A DNA stretch of 64,000 nucleotides, from the NCBI GenBank assembly GCA_964538065.1, contig CAZIDG010000003.1, positions 1-64,000 on the forward strand. The letters run 5' to 3'. Of this stretch, positions 34,710 to 44,060 are shown piece by piece; positions within the stretch are counted from its first letter, which is position 1, and every line of letters starts with the position of its first letter. The stretch comes from G963664225 sp964538065 (GTDB taxonomy: Bacteria; Verrucomicrobiota; Verrucomicrobiia; Limisphaerales; UBA1319). The notes under the pieces were generated by a model. That model worked only from the letters and a program-made list of their open reading frames with translations. It searched no databases and was not told the origin of the DNA. Made by a program: the position numbers and the translations under genes.

Positions 34710-36515
34710 TCAGAGGGAGTCCACGCGACCGGCCTGGACGCCCCGGTGCAATTCAAGCCGGGCTTTGTCAACGACGCCGGCCCAATCCCCCGGGGTGGTT
34801 TGACGGAACAGGCGCATGGAAGGATACCAGGGACTATCCGGACGATGAAGCATCCAACGCCAATCGGGTGCAAAGGGCAGAAGCAGCCAGACCGGTTTGT
34901 TCAAGGCTCCCGCCAAATGCGCCACCGCGGTGTCCACCGACACTATCAAGTCCATTTGGCTGGCTGCCACGGCCGTATCGTGCATGTCACGCAGCCACGG
35001 GCTGAGATCCTTGACTGAAATCGAGGCGGGGAGGTCGCTCAAGGCAGCCTGTTGCGGTCCAACCTGGAGGCTGAAGAACTGCACCCCGGGGATTTCCAGC
35101 AGAGGACGGAGTGCGGTCAGGGGAATCGACCTCTGTTGATCATTCAGGTGGGTGGGGTTGCCACCCCATACAATGCCCACCCGCAGGCCCTTGCCTGAAA
35201 AAAGATTCACGGGTAGGTGGTCATCCGGCTTTGGAAACAGGTAGGGCACCGCGTGCGGGATGGAATCCAATCGCGTATCCAGCAAACGCGGCAGACTCAT
35301 CAAGGGCGCATGAAAATCGAATGCAGGCAGAGAGGCGCCCTTTTCAACCACCGATTCAATCTCTGGAATTGTTGCCAGAAGCCTGGTGAGGGAAGGGGGA
35401 CATTCAACGACTACCCGCGCACCCTGCTGCGCCAGGCACCTCGCGTAGCGGATGAACTGGATCGTGTCGCCAATGCCTTGTTCGGCGTGCAGAAGGATGA
35501 TGCGCTTTGACAACGGTTCGCCCGACCAGCAGGGTTGAACAAAATCACGCTTTCGGGTGTGATATTCGCGCATGCGCCAGCGCCACTCGTATTTCTTCCA
35601 GCCCTCTTCAAAATCACCTTTCATTAAAAGCAGAAAGGCGTGGTTCCAATGGGCTTCCGCATGGGTGGGGGCGGATCGTATGGCTTCCCGGGTATGGACC
35701 AGGGCTTCCTCGATGCGTCCGGCATCCCGCAGGACCACCGCCAGGTTCAGATGCGCATCCACATAATTGGGGAAGATGTTGATGGCTTGATGGAAGCTGG
35801 CAATGGCATCCTCGCACCGGTTCATGTTTTTAAGAACGATGCCCCGGTTGTTATGAGCCAGTGGATCCGTTGGGTTGGCGGTCAGGACCTGATCACACAA
35901 GGCCAACGCTTCATCCAGAAGGCCCCGTTCCTTGAGAGCCATGGCCAGGTTTAACAAGGCTGGGGGCAAGTCCGGACGCAGTGCCAGGGCTTTCCGGTAG
36001 TGATCAATGGCGGGATCGATTTGTCCCAGGTCGTGCAGGCAGCGGCCCAGATTGTAAAGGTATTCGGGACGATCCGGGCACAGACGCACGGCCATTTGAA
36101 AGCAGACCAGGGCTTCAGAGAGAAACTGGGGTTTGGGCAGGGTGGAGCCCAGGTGGAAATAGGCCTCGGCGCAATGATGATCGCATTGGATGGCGTGTTG
36201 AAAACTCTGCAGGGCGGTTTCCACCTTGCCTTTGGCTCGATAGGCAAGCCCGATATCCTTGTGATAGGAAGCTTTAAGGGGATCGATCCGAATCGCATCG
36301 TTGAGAAGGTCCAGCGCGGTGTCGATCATGCCCAATTCGAGCGAGAGCACCCCCAGGGCATGCAGGGCCTCGGCGTTATCCGGGGCCGCTTCGAGCACCT
36401 GACGGTATCGCTCGAAGACCAAATGGTAGTCCCCACCGGCGCGCAGTGCTTCTGCGCCCTGGAGACTGCCAAGGTCTTCCGCCTGTGTAAGGCGCGATGT
36501 GCAAACGGCTTCCAT
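34710..36515 (-). CDS. TPR protein with C-terminal glycosyltransferase (GT9-like) domain
   Basis: 601 residues. About eight to nine TPR units (about 15-320), for example YYNLGRCLHDLGQ-type repeats, precede a GT-B-like domain (about 330-600). That domain has LLHAEQGIGDTIQFIRYARCL, LRVGIVWGGNPTHLNDQQRSIPL and LIVSVDTAVAHLAGALNKPVW, the pattern of ADP-heptose/GT9-related transferases and of TPR-fused sugar transferases. No signal peptide. It could glycosylate a surface protein or polysaccharide; donor and acceptor unknown. Isolated between unrelated genes. Confidence 0.85.
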   Translation of the reverse strand: MEAVCTSRLTQAEDLGSLQGAEALRAGGDYHLVFERYRQVLEAAPDNAEALHALGVLSLELGMIDTALDLLNDAIRIDPLKASYHKDIGLAYRAKGKVETALQSFQHAIQCDHHCAEAYFHLGSTLPKPQFLSEALVCFQMAVRLCPDRPEYLYNLGRCLHDLGQIDPAIDHYRKALALRPDLPPALLNLAMALKERGLLDEALALCDQVLTANPTDPLAHNNRGIVLKNMNRCEDAIASFHQAINIFPNYVDAHLNLAVVLRDAGRIEEALVHTREAIRSAPTHAEAHWNHAFLLLMKGDFEEGWKKYEWRWRMREYHTRKRDFVQPCWSGEPLSKRIILLHAEQGIGDTIQFIRYARCLAQQGARVVVECPPSLTRLLATIPEIESVVEKGASLPAFDFHAPLMSLPRLLDTRLDSIPHAVPYLFPKPDDHLPVNLFSGKGLRVGIVWGGNPTHLNDQQRSIPLTALRPLLEIPGVQFFSLQVGPQQAALSDLPASISVKDLSPWLRDMHDTAVAASQMDLIVSVDTAVAHLAGALNKPVWLLLPFAPDWRWMLHRPDSPWYPSMRLFRQTTPGDWAGVVDKARLELHRGVQAGRVDSL

Positions 36516-36741
36516 TCCAGTGTCAGAAGGCTTCCATGCCTTCGAGTCAGCAAAGCCGCGGCGGATACATCATGGACTGCGCCAGTTTATACAGGACTTG
36601 GTCCACCCCAACGGTTAACCGCTGGTGGTTTTCACAATCCACTCCGCCGCGATTGCTGCTGATCTCAATATCGGCGGATGACCTAAATACTTGAGGTCTA
36701 ATAGAAGGGAGAAATGGCCGGTGGCACGTTCAAACCACGGT

Positions 36742-37575
36742 CTATTTCCATAAACTATTCAATACGCTGAACTTATGCACGCGTATCGACTGGGCGATGG
36801 CTTGGGTAATGTATTCCTTGGCCAGGGTCACCGCTTCGGGCAGGCAATGTCCCAAGGCGGCATAGGCAGCAATGGCGGCCGAGTAGGTGCAACCGGTGCC
36901 ATGGGTCGAGACGCCCTTGACGAACGGGGCCGCCAGCATCAGTTCCTCGGAACCATCGAAGAAGAAATCGACGGCCTCCTTGAGGCCTTTGAGATGTCCC
37001 CCCTTGAGCAGGGTGGCACAATGATAACGCTCATGGATTTCCCAGGCAGCCTGCCGTGCTTCCTCGAGATTAGTGACAGAATGTCCCACAAGGATGGCGG
37101 CCTCATCCAGGTTCGGAGTGACAAGATCCGCCAAGGGGAGCAAATCCTTCTGCATGGACGCAATGGCCGATTCCTTGAGCAAACGGGCCCCACTGGTGGC
37201 GACCATGACAGGATCAACGATGAAAAGGGGCGGGTGCCTGTGTGAGGAACGATTGGTCTTCAAGTGGGCGCATTGGTTCCGACGCCAACCAGCCACTGCC
37301 CGGATGATATCGTCCGAGTAAAGCATGCCGGTCTTGACTGCTGCCGGGTGTAATTCGTCACAGACTGCCTCAATTTGGAGTTGGACCATGTCAGCCGGGC
37401 ATGCGTGGATGCCGCGGACGCCTCTGGGATTCTGGGCGGTGAGGCAGGTGATGGCACTGGTGCCATGCGTATTCAGGGCGGCGAACGTCTTCAAATCCGC
37501 CTGGATCCCGGCTCCGCCCCCGCTATCCGATCCCGCGATGGTTAAAACCACTGGTTGAGTCACTCGTTTGGACAT
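36742..37575 (-). CDS. thiD: hydroxymethylpyrimidine/phosphomethylpyrimidine kinase
   Basis: 277 residues. ThiD phosphorylates HMP twice to HMP-PP for thiamine synthesis. Present are the N-terminal VLTIAGSDSGGGAGIQADLKTF, the substrate-contacting DPVMVATSGARLL, and the ATP-binding GTGCTYSAAIAA near residue 235. The start at 37575 fits the family; the long upstream extension in the same frame is not coding. I looked for a TPP riboswitch in the 107 bases upstream and saw none of its conserved elements. No other thi gene is nearby. Confidence 0.95.
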   Translation of the reverse strand: MSKRVTQPVVLTIAGSDSGGGAGIQADLKTFAALNTHGTSAITCLTAQNPRGVRGIHACPADMVQLQIEAVCDELHPAAVKTGMLYSDDIIRAVAGWRRNQCAHLKTNRSSHRHPPLFIVDPVMVATSGARLLKESAIASMQKDLLPLADLVTPNLDEAAILVGHSVTNLEEARQAAWEIHERYHCATLLKGGHLKGLKEAVDFFFDGSEELMLAAPFVKGVSTHGTGCTYSAAIAAYAALGHCLPEAVTLAKEYITQAIAQSIRVHKFSVLNSLWK

Positions 37576-37682
37576 GACCAAAATGTACCGCGACCGGATT
37601 CTATGTTCCATGCCGAAATCGAGCAGGATCAAGGAGTCAAGGTTGCCGGCAAAGGTTTTTCCACGAGGTTGCAGCGACGATG

Positions 37683-38612
37683 CTATGGATAAAAACAGCG
37701 CAAGCGCAGGAGTTGTACGGTGTTTGTGGATGAGTCGCAGTCGATGCACTGTGTTTGGCCGGTGCCATAGAGCACCTCGCCCAAGGGGTCCCATCGATTG
37801 GGGGCGCTGAGGATTTCGGGTTGGTAATGAACACCGAATTGGCTGGTCCAGGATAAGAGTATGGCATTGTTCGTGCGCTGGATGGTCAAGGGCGGCGGGG
37901 ACAGTTCCTGCTTGGGGTGGGCATAGACATCGAGTGCGGAGACGCCGGTGGTAGCTCCCAACCCCGGCACCTGTGTCCATAGGTAGGCTTTTCCAGACAC
38001 GTTGTCTGTAGCGATGTAGTCACCTGTCAGGGGTGTGGACGATTCAATCCAACCCCATCCTTTGGTGCCCTGGTGACTAAAGATGGAAATCAAGTAGTGA
38101 CCAGGAAGGAGGAAGATGGGGGGTGCATTCCGATAATCCAATTCAGCGTAAACGGCGTCCAGGGGGATGTCGCTGTGGACGGCGGCATAATTGGTTTGAA
38201 GGCCGGTAATCCATAGGTCCTCGGCGGCCACATCACCCTGGGTGGGGGTGTTCTTGAAAGCCGTCAGGCTTGAGAAAATGTTCACGATGAAATGATCGTG
38301 AAGCTTGGTATTGAGATTGGCTTCGAGATCCGAGCCCACACCAGCAAAACGGGATAAAAAGCAGGGCTCGGTTATGTCCAGGGGGCTCGCGGTTAAAATC
38401 CACTCTGGAGGTGTGGTGTTGAAGTAGGATGAAATGAGTGCGGAGTACCCTTGTGTTACTGCTGGGTCGGGGTAGCCCGAGGCGTAGCGCACGGCGTATT
38501 CATTCGTGGAATGGGTTTGCGCACAAGCCCAGACAAGGCTGCACCATAAAAGACCAAGAACGGTTTCGAATTTCACGCATGCATTATGAGTGTGTATTAC
38601 ATGCAATGGCAA
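37683..38612 (-). CDS. secreted protein of unknown function
   Basis: 309 residues, not recognised. A hydrophobic segment about residues 17-30 followed by ACAQ is a likely signal peptide. The body is beta-rich with DIPLDAVYAELDYRN, YLISIFSHQGTKGWGWIESS and LLSWTSQFGVHYQPEILSAPNRWDP. The tail QLLRLRCFYP recalls the C-terminal domain of other secreted Verrucomicrobiota proteins. It lies 63 bases after the small cysteine-rich gene on the same strand; thiD is 107 bases downstream. Confidence 0.6.
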   Translation of the reverse strand: MPLHVIHTHNACVKFETVLGLLWCSLVWACAQTHSTNEYAVRYASGYPDPAVTQGYSALISSYFNTTPPEWILTASPLDITEPCFLSRFAGVGSDLEANLNTKLHDHFIVNIFSSLTAFKNTPTQGDVAAEDLWITGLQTNYAAVHSDIPLDAVYAELDYRNAPPIFLLPGHYLISIFSHQGTKGWGWIESSTPLTGDYIATDNVSGKAYLWTQVPGLGATTGVSALDVYAHPKQELSPPPLTIQRTNNAILLSWTSQFGVHYQPEILSAPNRWDPLGEVLYGTGQTQCIDCDSSTNTVQLLRLRCFYP

Positions 38613-38675
38613 GTAGTATCAAACTACTCGCTTTCCGCGAAGCATGGTTTGCGACACGGGATGCTTATTGGCCGA

Positions 38676-39053
38676 TTAAGGGCCGGTTTCCGCTTTGGCG
38701 GGCGCTTTTACCGGCGCGACGCTGCGGCGGGCATCCAGGAGATGGCGCAGAGCCAGGATGGGGTGATGCCAGAGCATGAGCGGCCCCGCATAGCGCATGA
38801 TGTTGCGCACCTCTTCCCGCTGGTCCCTGTGATAACAGTGAACGGGGCATTTCACGCAAGTGGGCTTCGTCTCCCCAAAGGGGCATCGTTCCAGGCGCAC
38901 ACGGGCGTAGTTGAGAAGCTCCTGACACTTGGGGCAAGGAGCGCCCTGGCAGCCGTGAATATCCTTGCAGTATATGGATACCATGGCCGCGATGGTTTTA
39001 TGCTCACGGGTCAGGCGTCTGCTTGCTGCGGGCGGTTGTTCCGGTTGCATCAT
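38676..39053 (-). CDS. nitrous-oxide-stimulated promoter family cysteine-rich protein
   Basis: 125 residues from the ATG at 39053. RLTREHKTIAAMVSIYCKD opens the family, followed by eight cysteines in CxxxxGC..PCPKC, RCPF and TCVKCPVHC, then YHRDQREEVRNIMRYAGPLMLWHHPI. Pfam names this family after the E. coli YbgA/nosP-like ORF reported near a nitrous-oxide-stimulated promoter; the cysteines suggest metal binding, probably zinc. The molecular role is unknown. It abuts the beta-helix gene upstream. Confidence 0.72.
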   Translation of the reverse strand: MMQPEQPPAASRRLTREHKTIAAMVSIYCKDIHGCQGAPCPKCQELLNYARVRLERCPFGETKPTCVKCPVHCYHRDQREEVRNIMRYAGPLMLWHHPILALRHLLDARRSVAPVKAPAKAETGP

Positions 39054-39101
39054 TGCTATTAGTATACCCTCCAAGAATCCCATGGCCTTGACCTGGATCA
39101 A

Positions 39102-40637
39102 TCATTCCTTGTGGGGAAGGACGATGAAAACGTCAAATTCCGGGGTTGTCGGTGGCGCTGCATCGGAGGTCATGCCCAGTGGTGGCGCGGAGGGGTGGGG
39201 GCTCATGGGCAGCGATATTGGCTGGCCATCATAGACTCCATGCTTAAGTGGGGTGCCGAAATAGTCCTGGGCTGCCTGGATGCTATAGGACTGTCCGGAG
39301 GATAGGATTCCGGCGAGGTTTACTGTGACACTGGGCTGCCTGGACCAGTTATAGACAACAATGTGGGCACGTCCCGGTTCGTACGGATTGGGCCGCACAA
39401 ACACCTGGTCGGGAGGCGGCCAGGGTAATAGTTGGGAATGTGTATCGAAGCGGGTCAGTTTTTGCCAGGTTTCAAAAGGTTTGGGACGGTCGATCCAGCC
39501 ACCTGGCATCGAGAAGGGCTGGGGATCTGGAGCAGGGGAGTAATAGCGGTTTTGGTCCCAGGTCGGCGCGGCGGGTTCCTTGCGTGGCGGCTCATAGCGG
39601 ACAAACGCCCCAGCACCAATGAAGGTATTGCTGAGAACGGTCGGGGTGTTCCAGAAGGATAGGACGGTTTTACCTGCGAAATAATTGTCCTGAAAGAGCA
39701 GGTCGGCATTGTCCGCGCCATAGCCCAGTTGGCACGTGGTGGCCGCAAGACCCGTGTGATAGGTGAAGTTATTGGAGACCACGATGCGGCGAGCGCGGGA
39801 GCCGCCACCGATGAGGATGTTGGCGGATCGATTTGCAGGCCCGCTCAACAAGCCATTGTTGAAGGCCACATTTCCGATGAGCTCGAAACCCTCCAGATGG
39901 GCCTGGTCTGATCCATACGCATGAACACCATAGCCGAACTGGTTGAACAGAACATTGTCCACCAAACGCTTGGTCCCCGATTTGTTCTGCGTGTAAATGG
40001 CATGTCCATGACCGCGGTCGGGGCCGCGCCAGCCATTGTTAAAAATGAGGCACCCGGCAATCTCCCCGCCTTCACCTTCCGCCCAGAAGGCAAATCCCTG
40101 CGAAAGGTCGTGCACGACGAGGTTGATGAATTTGATGTGCTGACCGCGGCAAATGATGGAGCCACGGTTGATGTCGGGTGGATTCGATCCCGATTGAGCG
40201 GTGACCCGCCGGGCATCACTGCACATGACCTCAAATCCCCAAAACCATGTGTGGGCGCCCTCCACTCCAAAGGCAGCGGTGCCGCCACCATCACGTGGTG
40301 GCTGAAGGTCGAGCACGGCGCGTTCGCCCGGGGCCTGGCGCACGACAATGGGCGCGTCGGCCGTGCCTTTGAGGTAGCTGTAAAAACTGCCGGTGTACGT
40401 TCCGTCATGCACCCACACGGTGTCGCCCGGTTTTATGACGCTTGTTTTCTCCAGGGCACTTTCAAGGCTCCAAGGGTGGGCCCGTGTGCCCGCAGCCTTG
40501 CTGTGTCCATCCGGGGAAACATGGTATTCGGCCGCGCGCAGGGTGGGCCCCATGAACAACAGGGCAAGTGTCATAAAACTCAACAGGCCCGCGCCAGATG
40601 CCAGAGTGCTCTGTGCTGGTAACCCCGTGTTGTTCAT
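39102..40637 (-). CDS. secreted right-handed parallel beta-helix protein
   Basis: 511 residues from the ATG at 40637. A signal peptide (about 1-36, ending LRA-AE) is followed by EYHVSPDGHSKAAGTRAHPW, the common opening of exported beta-helix proteins. Coils such as GFEVMCSDARRV, HIKFINLVVHDLSQGF, GEIAGCLIFNNGW and RIVVSNNFTYHTG recur through about residue 330. The C-terminal region is beta-sandwich-like. Fold relatives are polysaccharide lyases or hydrolases; catalytic residues cannot be assigned. It is the downstream end of the run that begins with the Gfo/Idh gene at 47 kb. Confidence 0.83.
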   Translation of the reverse strand: MNNTGLPAQSTLASGAGLLSFMTLALLFMGPTLRAAEYHVSPDGHSKAAGTRAHPWSLESALEKTSVIKPGDTVWVHDGTYTGSFYSYLKGTADAPIVVRQAPGERAVLDLQPPRDGGGTAAFGVEGAHTWFWGFEVMCSDARRVTAQSGSNPPDINRGSIICRGQHIKFINLVVHDLSQGFAFWAEGEGGEIAGCLIFNNGWRGPDRGHGHAIYTQNKSGTKRLVDNVLFNQFGYGVHAYGSDQAHLEGFELIGNVAFNNGLLSGPANRSANILIGGGSRARRIVVSNNFTYHTGLAATTCQLGYGADNADLLFQDNYFAGKTVLSFWNTPTVLSNTFIGAGAFVRYEPPRKEPAAPTWDQNRYYSPAPDPQPFSMPGGWIDRPKPFETWQKLTRFDTHSQLLPWPPPDQVFVRPNPYEPGRAHIVVYNWSRQPSVTVNLAGILSSGQSYSIQAAQDYFGTPLKHGVYDGQPISLPMSPHPSAPPLGMTSDAAPPTTPEFDVFIVLPHKE

Positions 40638-40674
40638 GTGCGTATCCTTGTTCGTTCGCGCATGACCCAAGGTG

Positions 40675-43161
40675 TCACGGCTTGGCGGTGTTGTCAAAAG
40701 CGGGACCTGTACCAGACCAGAACTCGGCCAGGAGACGGGCCAGCACATCCTCCTTGCGCACCAGGACGGGCTGCCACCAGGGCGGCCTCAGATCCCGGTA
40801 CCTGGTTTGGCTGAATCGCGTGTCGATGAGCAACACCATGCCACGGTCGGTTTCGGAGCGGATGACACGTCCCGCGGCCTGGAGCACGCGATTCATGCCC
40901 GGGAAGGTGTATGCGTAGTCAAAACCGTCCAGGCCGCGTGCTGTGAAATAGTCGCGGATGAGATCGCGTTCGAGGCAGAGTTGGGGCAGCCCCACGCCTA
41001 CGATGATCGCGCCGATCAGCCGGTCTCCCGCCAGGTCGATGCCCTCTCCAAAGAAACCGCCCATGACTGCAAAGCCGATGCGCGGGGCGGCGTTGGTTTG
41101 AAAGGAAGCCAGGAATGCTTCACGCGCCGCTTCATCCATGTCGCTGGTCTGGAGCAACATTTCATAATCAGAGTCCAGCTGCGCAAATCGTTCATGCACC
41201 GCGCGCATGTATTCATACGAGGGGAAGTAGACCAGATAATTGCCCCGATGCGCATGGGCGGCGGTGGCGATCGCACAGGCCACCGTGTCATAGGTGGCAG
41301 CCCGGTCGCGATACCGGGTGGAGATGCCATCGTGTATCAACAGGCGCAAGTGCTCGGGGGGGAAAGGCGAATCCAGGCGCAGGGTCGGGTCTGCCGGTTC
41401 TCCACCGAGGAGGTCGCGAAAATACTCCATGGGCGAGAGCGTGGCGGAGAAAAAGACGGTGGCACGCGCGCGCTCGAGCACGCGGCGGAGTTGTTCCGAG
41501 GGATCCAGGCAGAAGAGGCGCACGCGCAGTTCGCGTCCTGCGGCTTCAAGAATGGTGACAAAGCGGTCGTCGTACAACTCCGCGATGCGCAGAAATGCGG
41601 CGGTTTCGAAGTACAGCCCCAGCAATTCCTCGCGCCAGGGGGCAGGCCGGTTGAACATGAGCCAGGCCTCCGCCTTGTGGGCAAACTGGCGCAATCGGTT
41701 GAGCCATTCATCGGGCAGACCCTTGAGGACCACCTGGCCCTCCTTGCACACCAGCACCGTGATGTCCGTGGCGGCAGCCACGGGTGTTTCCATGCTTTCC
41801 AGGGCGGGCAAGGTGGCCTCCTCCTCCGGCGCTGCCTCAGTACCCGAAGTCAACCTGGTGGCACGCCAGGTGGTGTTGAACGCGCGGATGACACGCTCCA
41901 GGGCGCGGGCGCAATCGGGCAGTGGCTCCTTGAGCGTTTTCTGAAGCTCGCGCAAGGGCGTCTTGCGCAGTTCCGCTGAAAACATGTCCCGCGCCCGGTC
42001 CACGAGGTTGTGCGCTTCGTCCACCAGGAAGGCGCAATCCTCGGGATCCTCTGCGAAAAATCGCTTGAGACTTGCCGCAGGATCAAATGCGTAGTTGTAA
42101 TCCCCGATGATGACATCCACCCAGAGCGAGGCATCCAGCGACAACTCGAATGGGCACACCTGGTGTTGACGGCCCAGTTCCTCGATGGCGCCGCGGTTCA
42201 GGGCGTCGCGCGTGAGGGCGTCGGCGACGGCCCTTTTGATGCGGTCGAAGTAGCCCACCGCATAGGGGCAGGTTCGCGGATCACAGGGCTGGCCCTGGTT
42301 GAAGCAGATCTTTTCCTTGGCCGTGAGGGTGATTGATCGCAGGCGCAATCCAGCCGCCCGCAGGTCTTCCAAAGCCTTTTCGGCCACGGTGCGCCCCATC
42401 GTTTTGGAGGTGAGATAAAACAGGCGCACAAAACGCCCCTCACCCAGGGCCTTGATGGCCGGGAAGAGGACGGAGATGGTTTTGCCAATGCCGGTGGGTG
42501 CTTCTGCAAAGAGCTTGCGCCCTGCCGCCAGGGACCGGTACACGGTGACGGCAAGCTGGCGCTGGCCAGGCCGGTATTTGGAGTAGGGGAAGGTGAGTTG
42601 CTGGATGGAGGCATCCCGTGCCAGCCGCCAGCGATCCACACCCGCCGCCCACGCCAGGTACGGCTGGGTGACTTCGTCGAAAAACGCTTCAAGGCCGGGC
42701 CGGTCCACATCCTCGGCAAACTGCGTAACCTCACCGGATTCGAGCTCGAAATAGGTGAGCTGGATGCGGATGGCTTCGCCCGATTGCTGGCGGGCGCACA
42801 TGGCCGCATACAGCTTGAGCTGCGCCCAGTGGATGGGATCGCGCTCCTCCATGATCCGCCCGGCGGTGGTCTTGATCTCCTCGATGAGCACCCGGCCCGG
42901 CTCGCGCAAAACGCCGTCCATGCGACCTTGGATGCGGAACAGAAAACCCTCTCCGGGAATTTCGGAAACAATGGGGACCTCCTTTTCGTAGCCGGCGGGG
43001 CGCTCCTTTTGGAGCCGCTGATGCCCGCGAATGCCAGCACGTGCCCGGGATGGGCTTGAAAAGGCTGCTTCGCCCCCCAGGTCGCCGGTGCGCAGGACAA
43101 AATCCACCAGCGCCCGCACCGAAACGGTGATCACCCGGGTGCTTTCGGGGGCGGGACTCAT
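40675..43161 (-). CDS. XPD/DinG-like Fe-S DNA helicase with N-terminal PD-(D/E)XK domain
   Basis: 828 residues. An N-terminal nuclease-like domain (about 1-180) has GRMDG (Asp82) and EEIKTT (Glu95, Lys97), the PD-(D/E)XK arrangement. A helicase core follows: Walker A APTGIGKT (221-228), four cysteines at about 286, 293, 298 and 336 suited to a 4Fe-4S cluster as in XPD, DEAH at about 381-384, and motif VI QAAGRVIRSETDRG near 780. It should unwind DNA 5'-3' and could cut it. It overlaps the upstream permease gene by four bases, an odd operon partner. Confidence 0.87.
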   Translation of the reverse strand: MSPAPESTRVITVSVRALVDFVLRTGDLGGEAAFSSPSRARAGIRGHQRLQKERPAGYEKEVPIVSEIPGEGFLFRIQGRMDGVLREPGRVLIEEIKTTAGRIMEERDPIHWAQLKLYAAMCARQQSGEAIRIQLTYFELESGEVTQFAEDVDRPGLEAFFDEVTQPYLAWAAGVDRWRLARDASIQQLTFPYSKYRPGQRQLAVTVYRSLAAGRKLFAEAPTGIGKTISVLFPAIKALGEGRFVRLFYLTSKTMGRTVAEKALEDLRAAGLRLRSITLTAKEKICFNQGQPCDPRTCPYAVGYFDRIKRAVADALTRDALNRGAIEELGRQHQVCPFELSLDASLWVDVIIGDYNYAFDPAASLKRFFAEDPEDCAFLVDEAHNLVDRARDMFSAELRKTPLRELQKTLKEPLPDCARALERVIRAFNTTWRATRLTSGTEAAPEEEATLPALESMETPVAAATDITVLVCKEGQVVLKGLPDEWLNRLRQFAHKAEAWLMFNRPAPWREELLGLYFETAAFLRIAELYDDRFVTILEAAGRELRVRLFCLDPSEQLRRVLERARATVFFSATLSPMEYFRDLLGGEPADPTLRLDSPFPPEHLRLLIHDGISTRYRDRAATYDTVACAIATAAHAHRGNYLVYFPSYEYMRAVHERFAQLDSDYEMLLQTSDMDEAAREAFLASFQTNAAPRIGFAVMGGFFGEGIDLAGDRLIGAIIVGVGLPQLCLERDLIRDYFTARGLDGFDYAYTFPGMNRVLQAAGRVIRSETDRGMVLLIDTRFSQTRYRDLRPPWWQPVLVRKEDVLARLLAEFWSGTGPAFDNTAKP

Positions 43162-44060
43162 GGCGCACTCTTGGGATCGAGGGCGTCACGAAGACCGTCG
43201 CCCAGGAAGTTCAACGCCAGCAGCGTGCTCACGAGAAATGCGCCGGGAAACACCAGCAGCCACCAGTAAACACGGATGGGGTTGATCTGGCCGGCCCCGT
43301 CCGCAATCAATGACCCGAGGCTGGCCTGCGGCGGTTGAATGCCCAGTCCGAGATAGCTCAGGAATGACTCGCTCAGGATGACCGCGGGCACCGTCAGGGT
43401 GAGATAGACGACGATGACGCCTGAGATGTTGGGCAGAATATGCCAGCGCAGAATATGCCAGTGGCTTGCGCCCAGTGCCCGGCTCGCTTCCACAAACCCG
43501 CGCGATTTGAGGGAGAGCACCTGTCCGCGCACGATGCGCGCCATCGTAAGCCACGAGACGGCGCCCAGCCCCGCAAACAGGAATAGCAGCCGCACCAGGG
43601 CGCCCTGTCGCGGAGGGATCAGCCAGGCGAGCCAGTGCCGGAACATTTGCTCCAGCGAGGTGATGAGCACAATCACGAAAATGATCGAGGGGAGGGAATA
43701 CAGGATGTCGACAAAGCGCATCATGGCGCCGTCCCAGCGTCCGCCCAGGTAGCCGGCCACGGCGCCCCAAAGGACGCCGATGACCAGGCTGACGCCTGCG
43801 CCCACCACGCCCACCAGCAGCGAGATGCGCGCGCCATACATCACGCGTGCCAGGAGATCGCGGCCATGGACGTCCGTGCCGCACCAATGAGACCAGGTGG
43901 GCGGTTGAAATTGTGCGTCTGTGATGGTGTCAGGCGCCTGGCTTGAGACGACCGGCCACAGCAGGACCACGAGGACCGCCACGGCCAGATACAGGCCGCC
44001 TGCCACGGCGAGGCGATTGCGACAAAAACGTTGCCAGGGGGTCAGATGCATGGCCATCAC
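43158..44060 (-). CDS. peptide/oligosaccharide ABC transporter permease, DppC/OppC type
   Basis: 300 residues with an N-terminal membrane helix, a periplasmic segment containing PTWSHWCGTDVHGRDLLARVMYGARISL, and about five further helices. The EAA loop (ASRALGASHWHILRWHILPN) is the ATPase contact. HWCGTD.HGRD is the family signature. It overlaps DppB upstream by four bases and the helicase downstream by four. No ATPase or binding protein is present in the window. Confidence 0.9.
   Translation of the reverse strand: MMAMHLTPWQRFCRNRLAVAGGLYLAVAVLVVLLWPVVSSQAPDTITDAQFQPPTWSHWCGTDVHGRDLLARVMYGARISLLVGVVGAGVSLVIGVLWGAVAGYLGGRWDGAMMRFVDILYSLPSIIFVIVLITSLEQMFRHWLAWLIPPRQGALVRLLFLFAGLGAVSWLTMARIVRGQVLSLKSRGFVEASRALGASHWHILRWHILPNISGVIVVYLTLTVPAVILSESFLSYLGLGIQPPQASLGSLIADGAGQINPIRVYWWLLVFPGAFLVSTLLALNFLGDGLRDALDPKSAP

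Noticed and set aside
37576..37682. Possible TPP riboswitch upstream of thiD
   Set aside because: Conserved CTGAGA and the thi-box core are not present.
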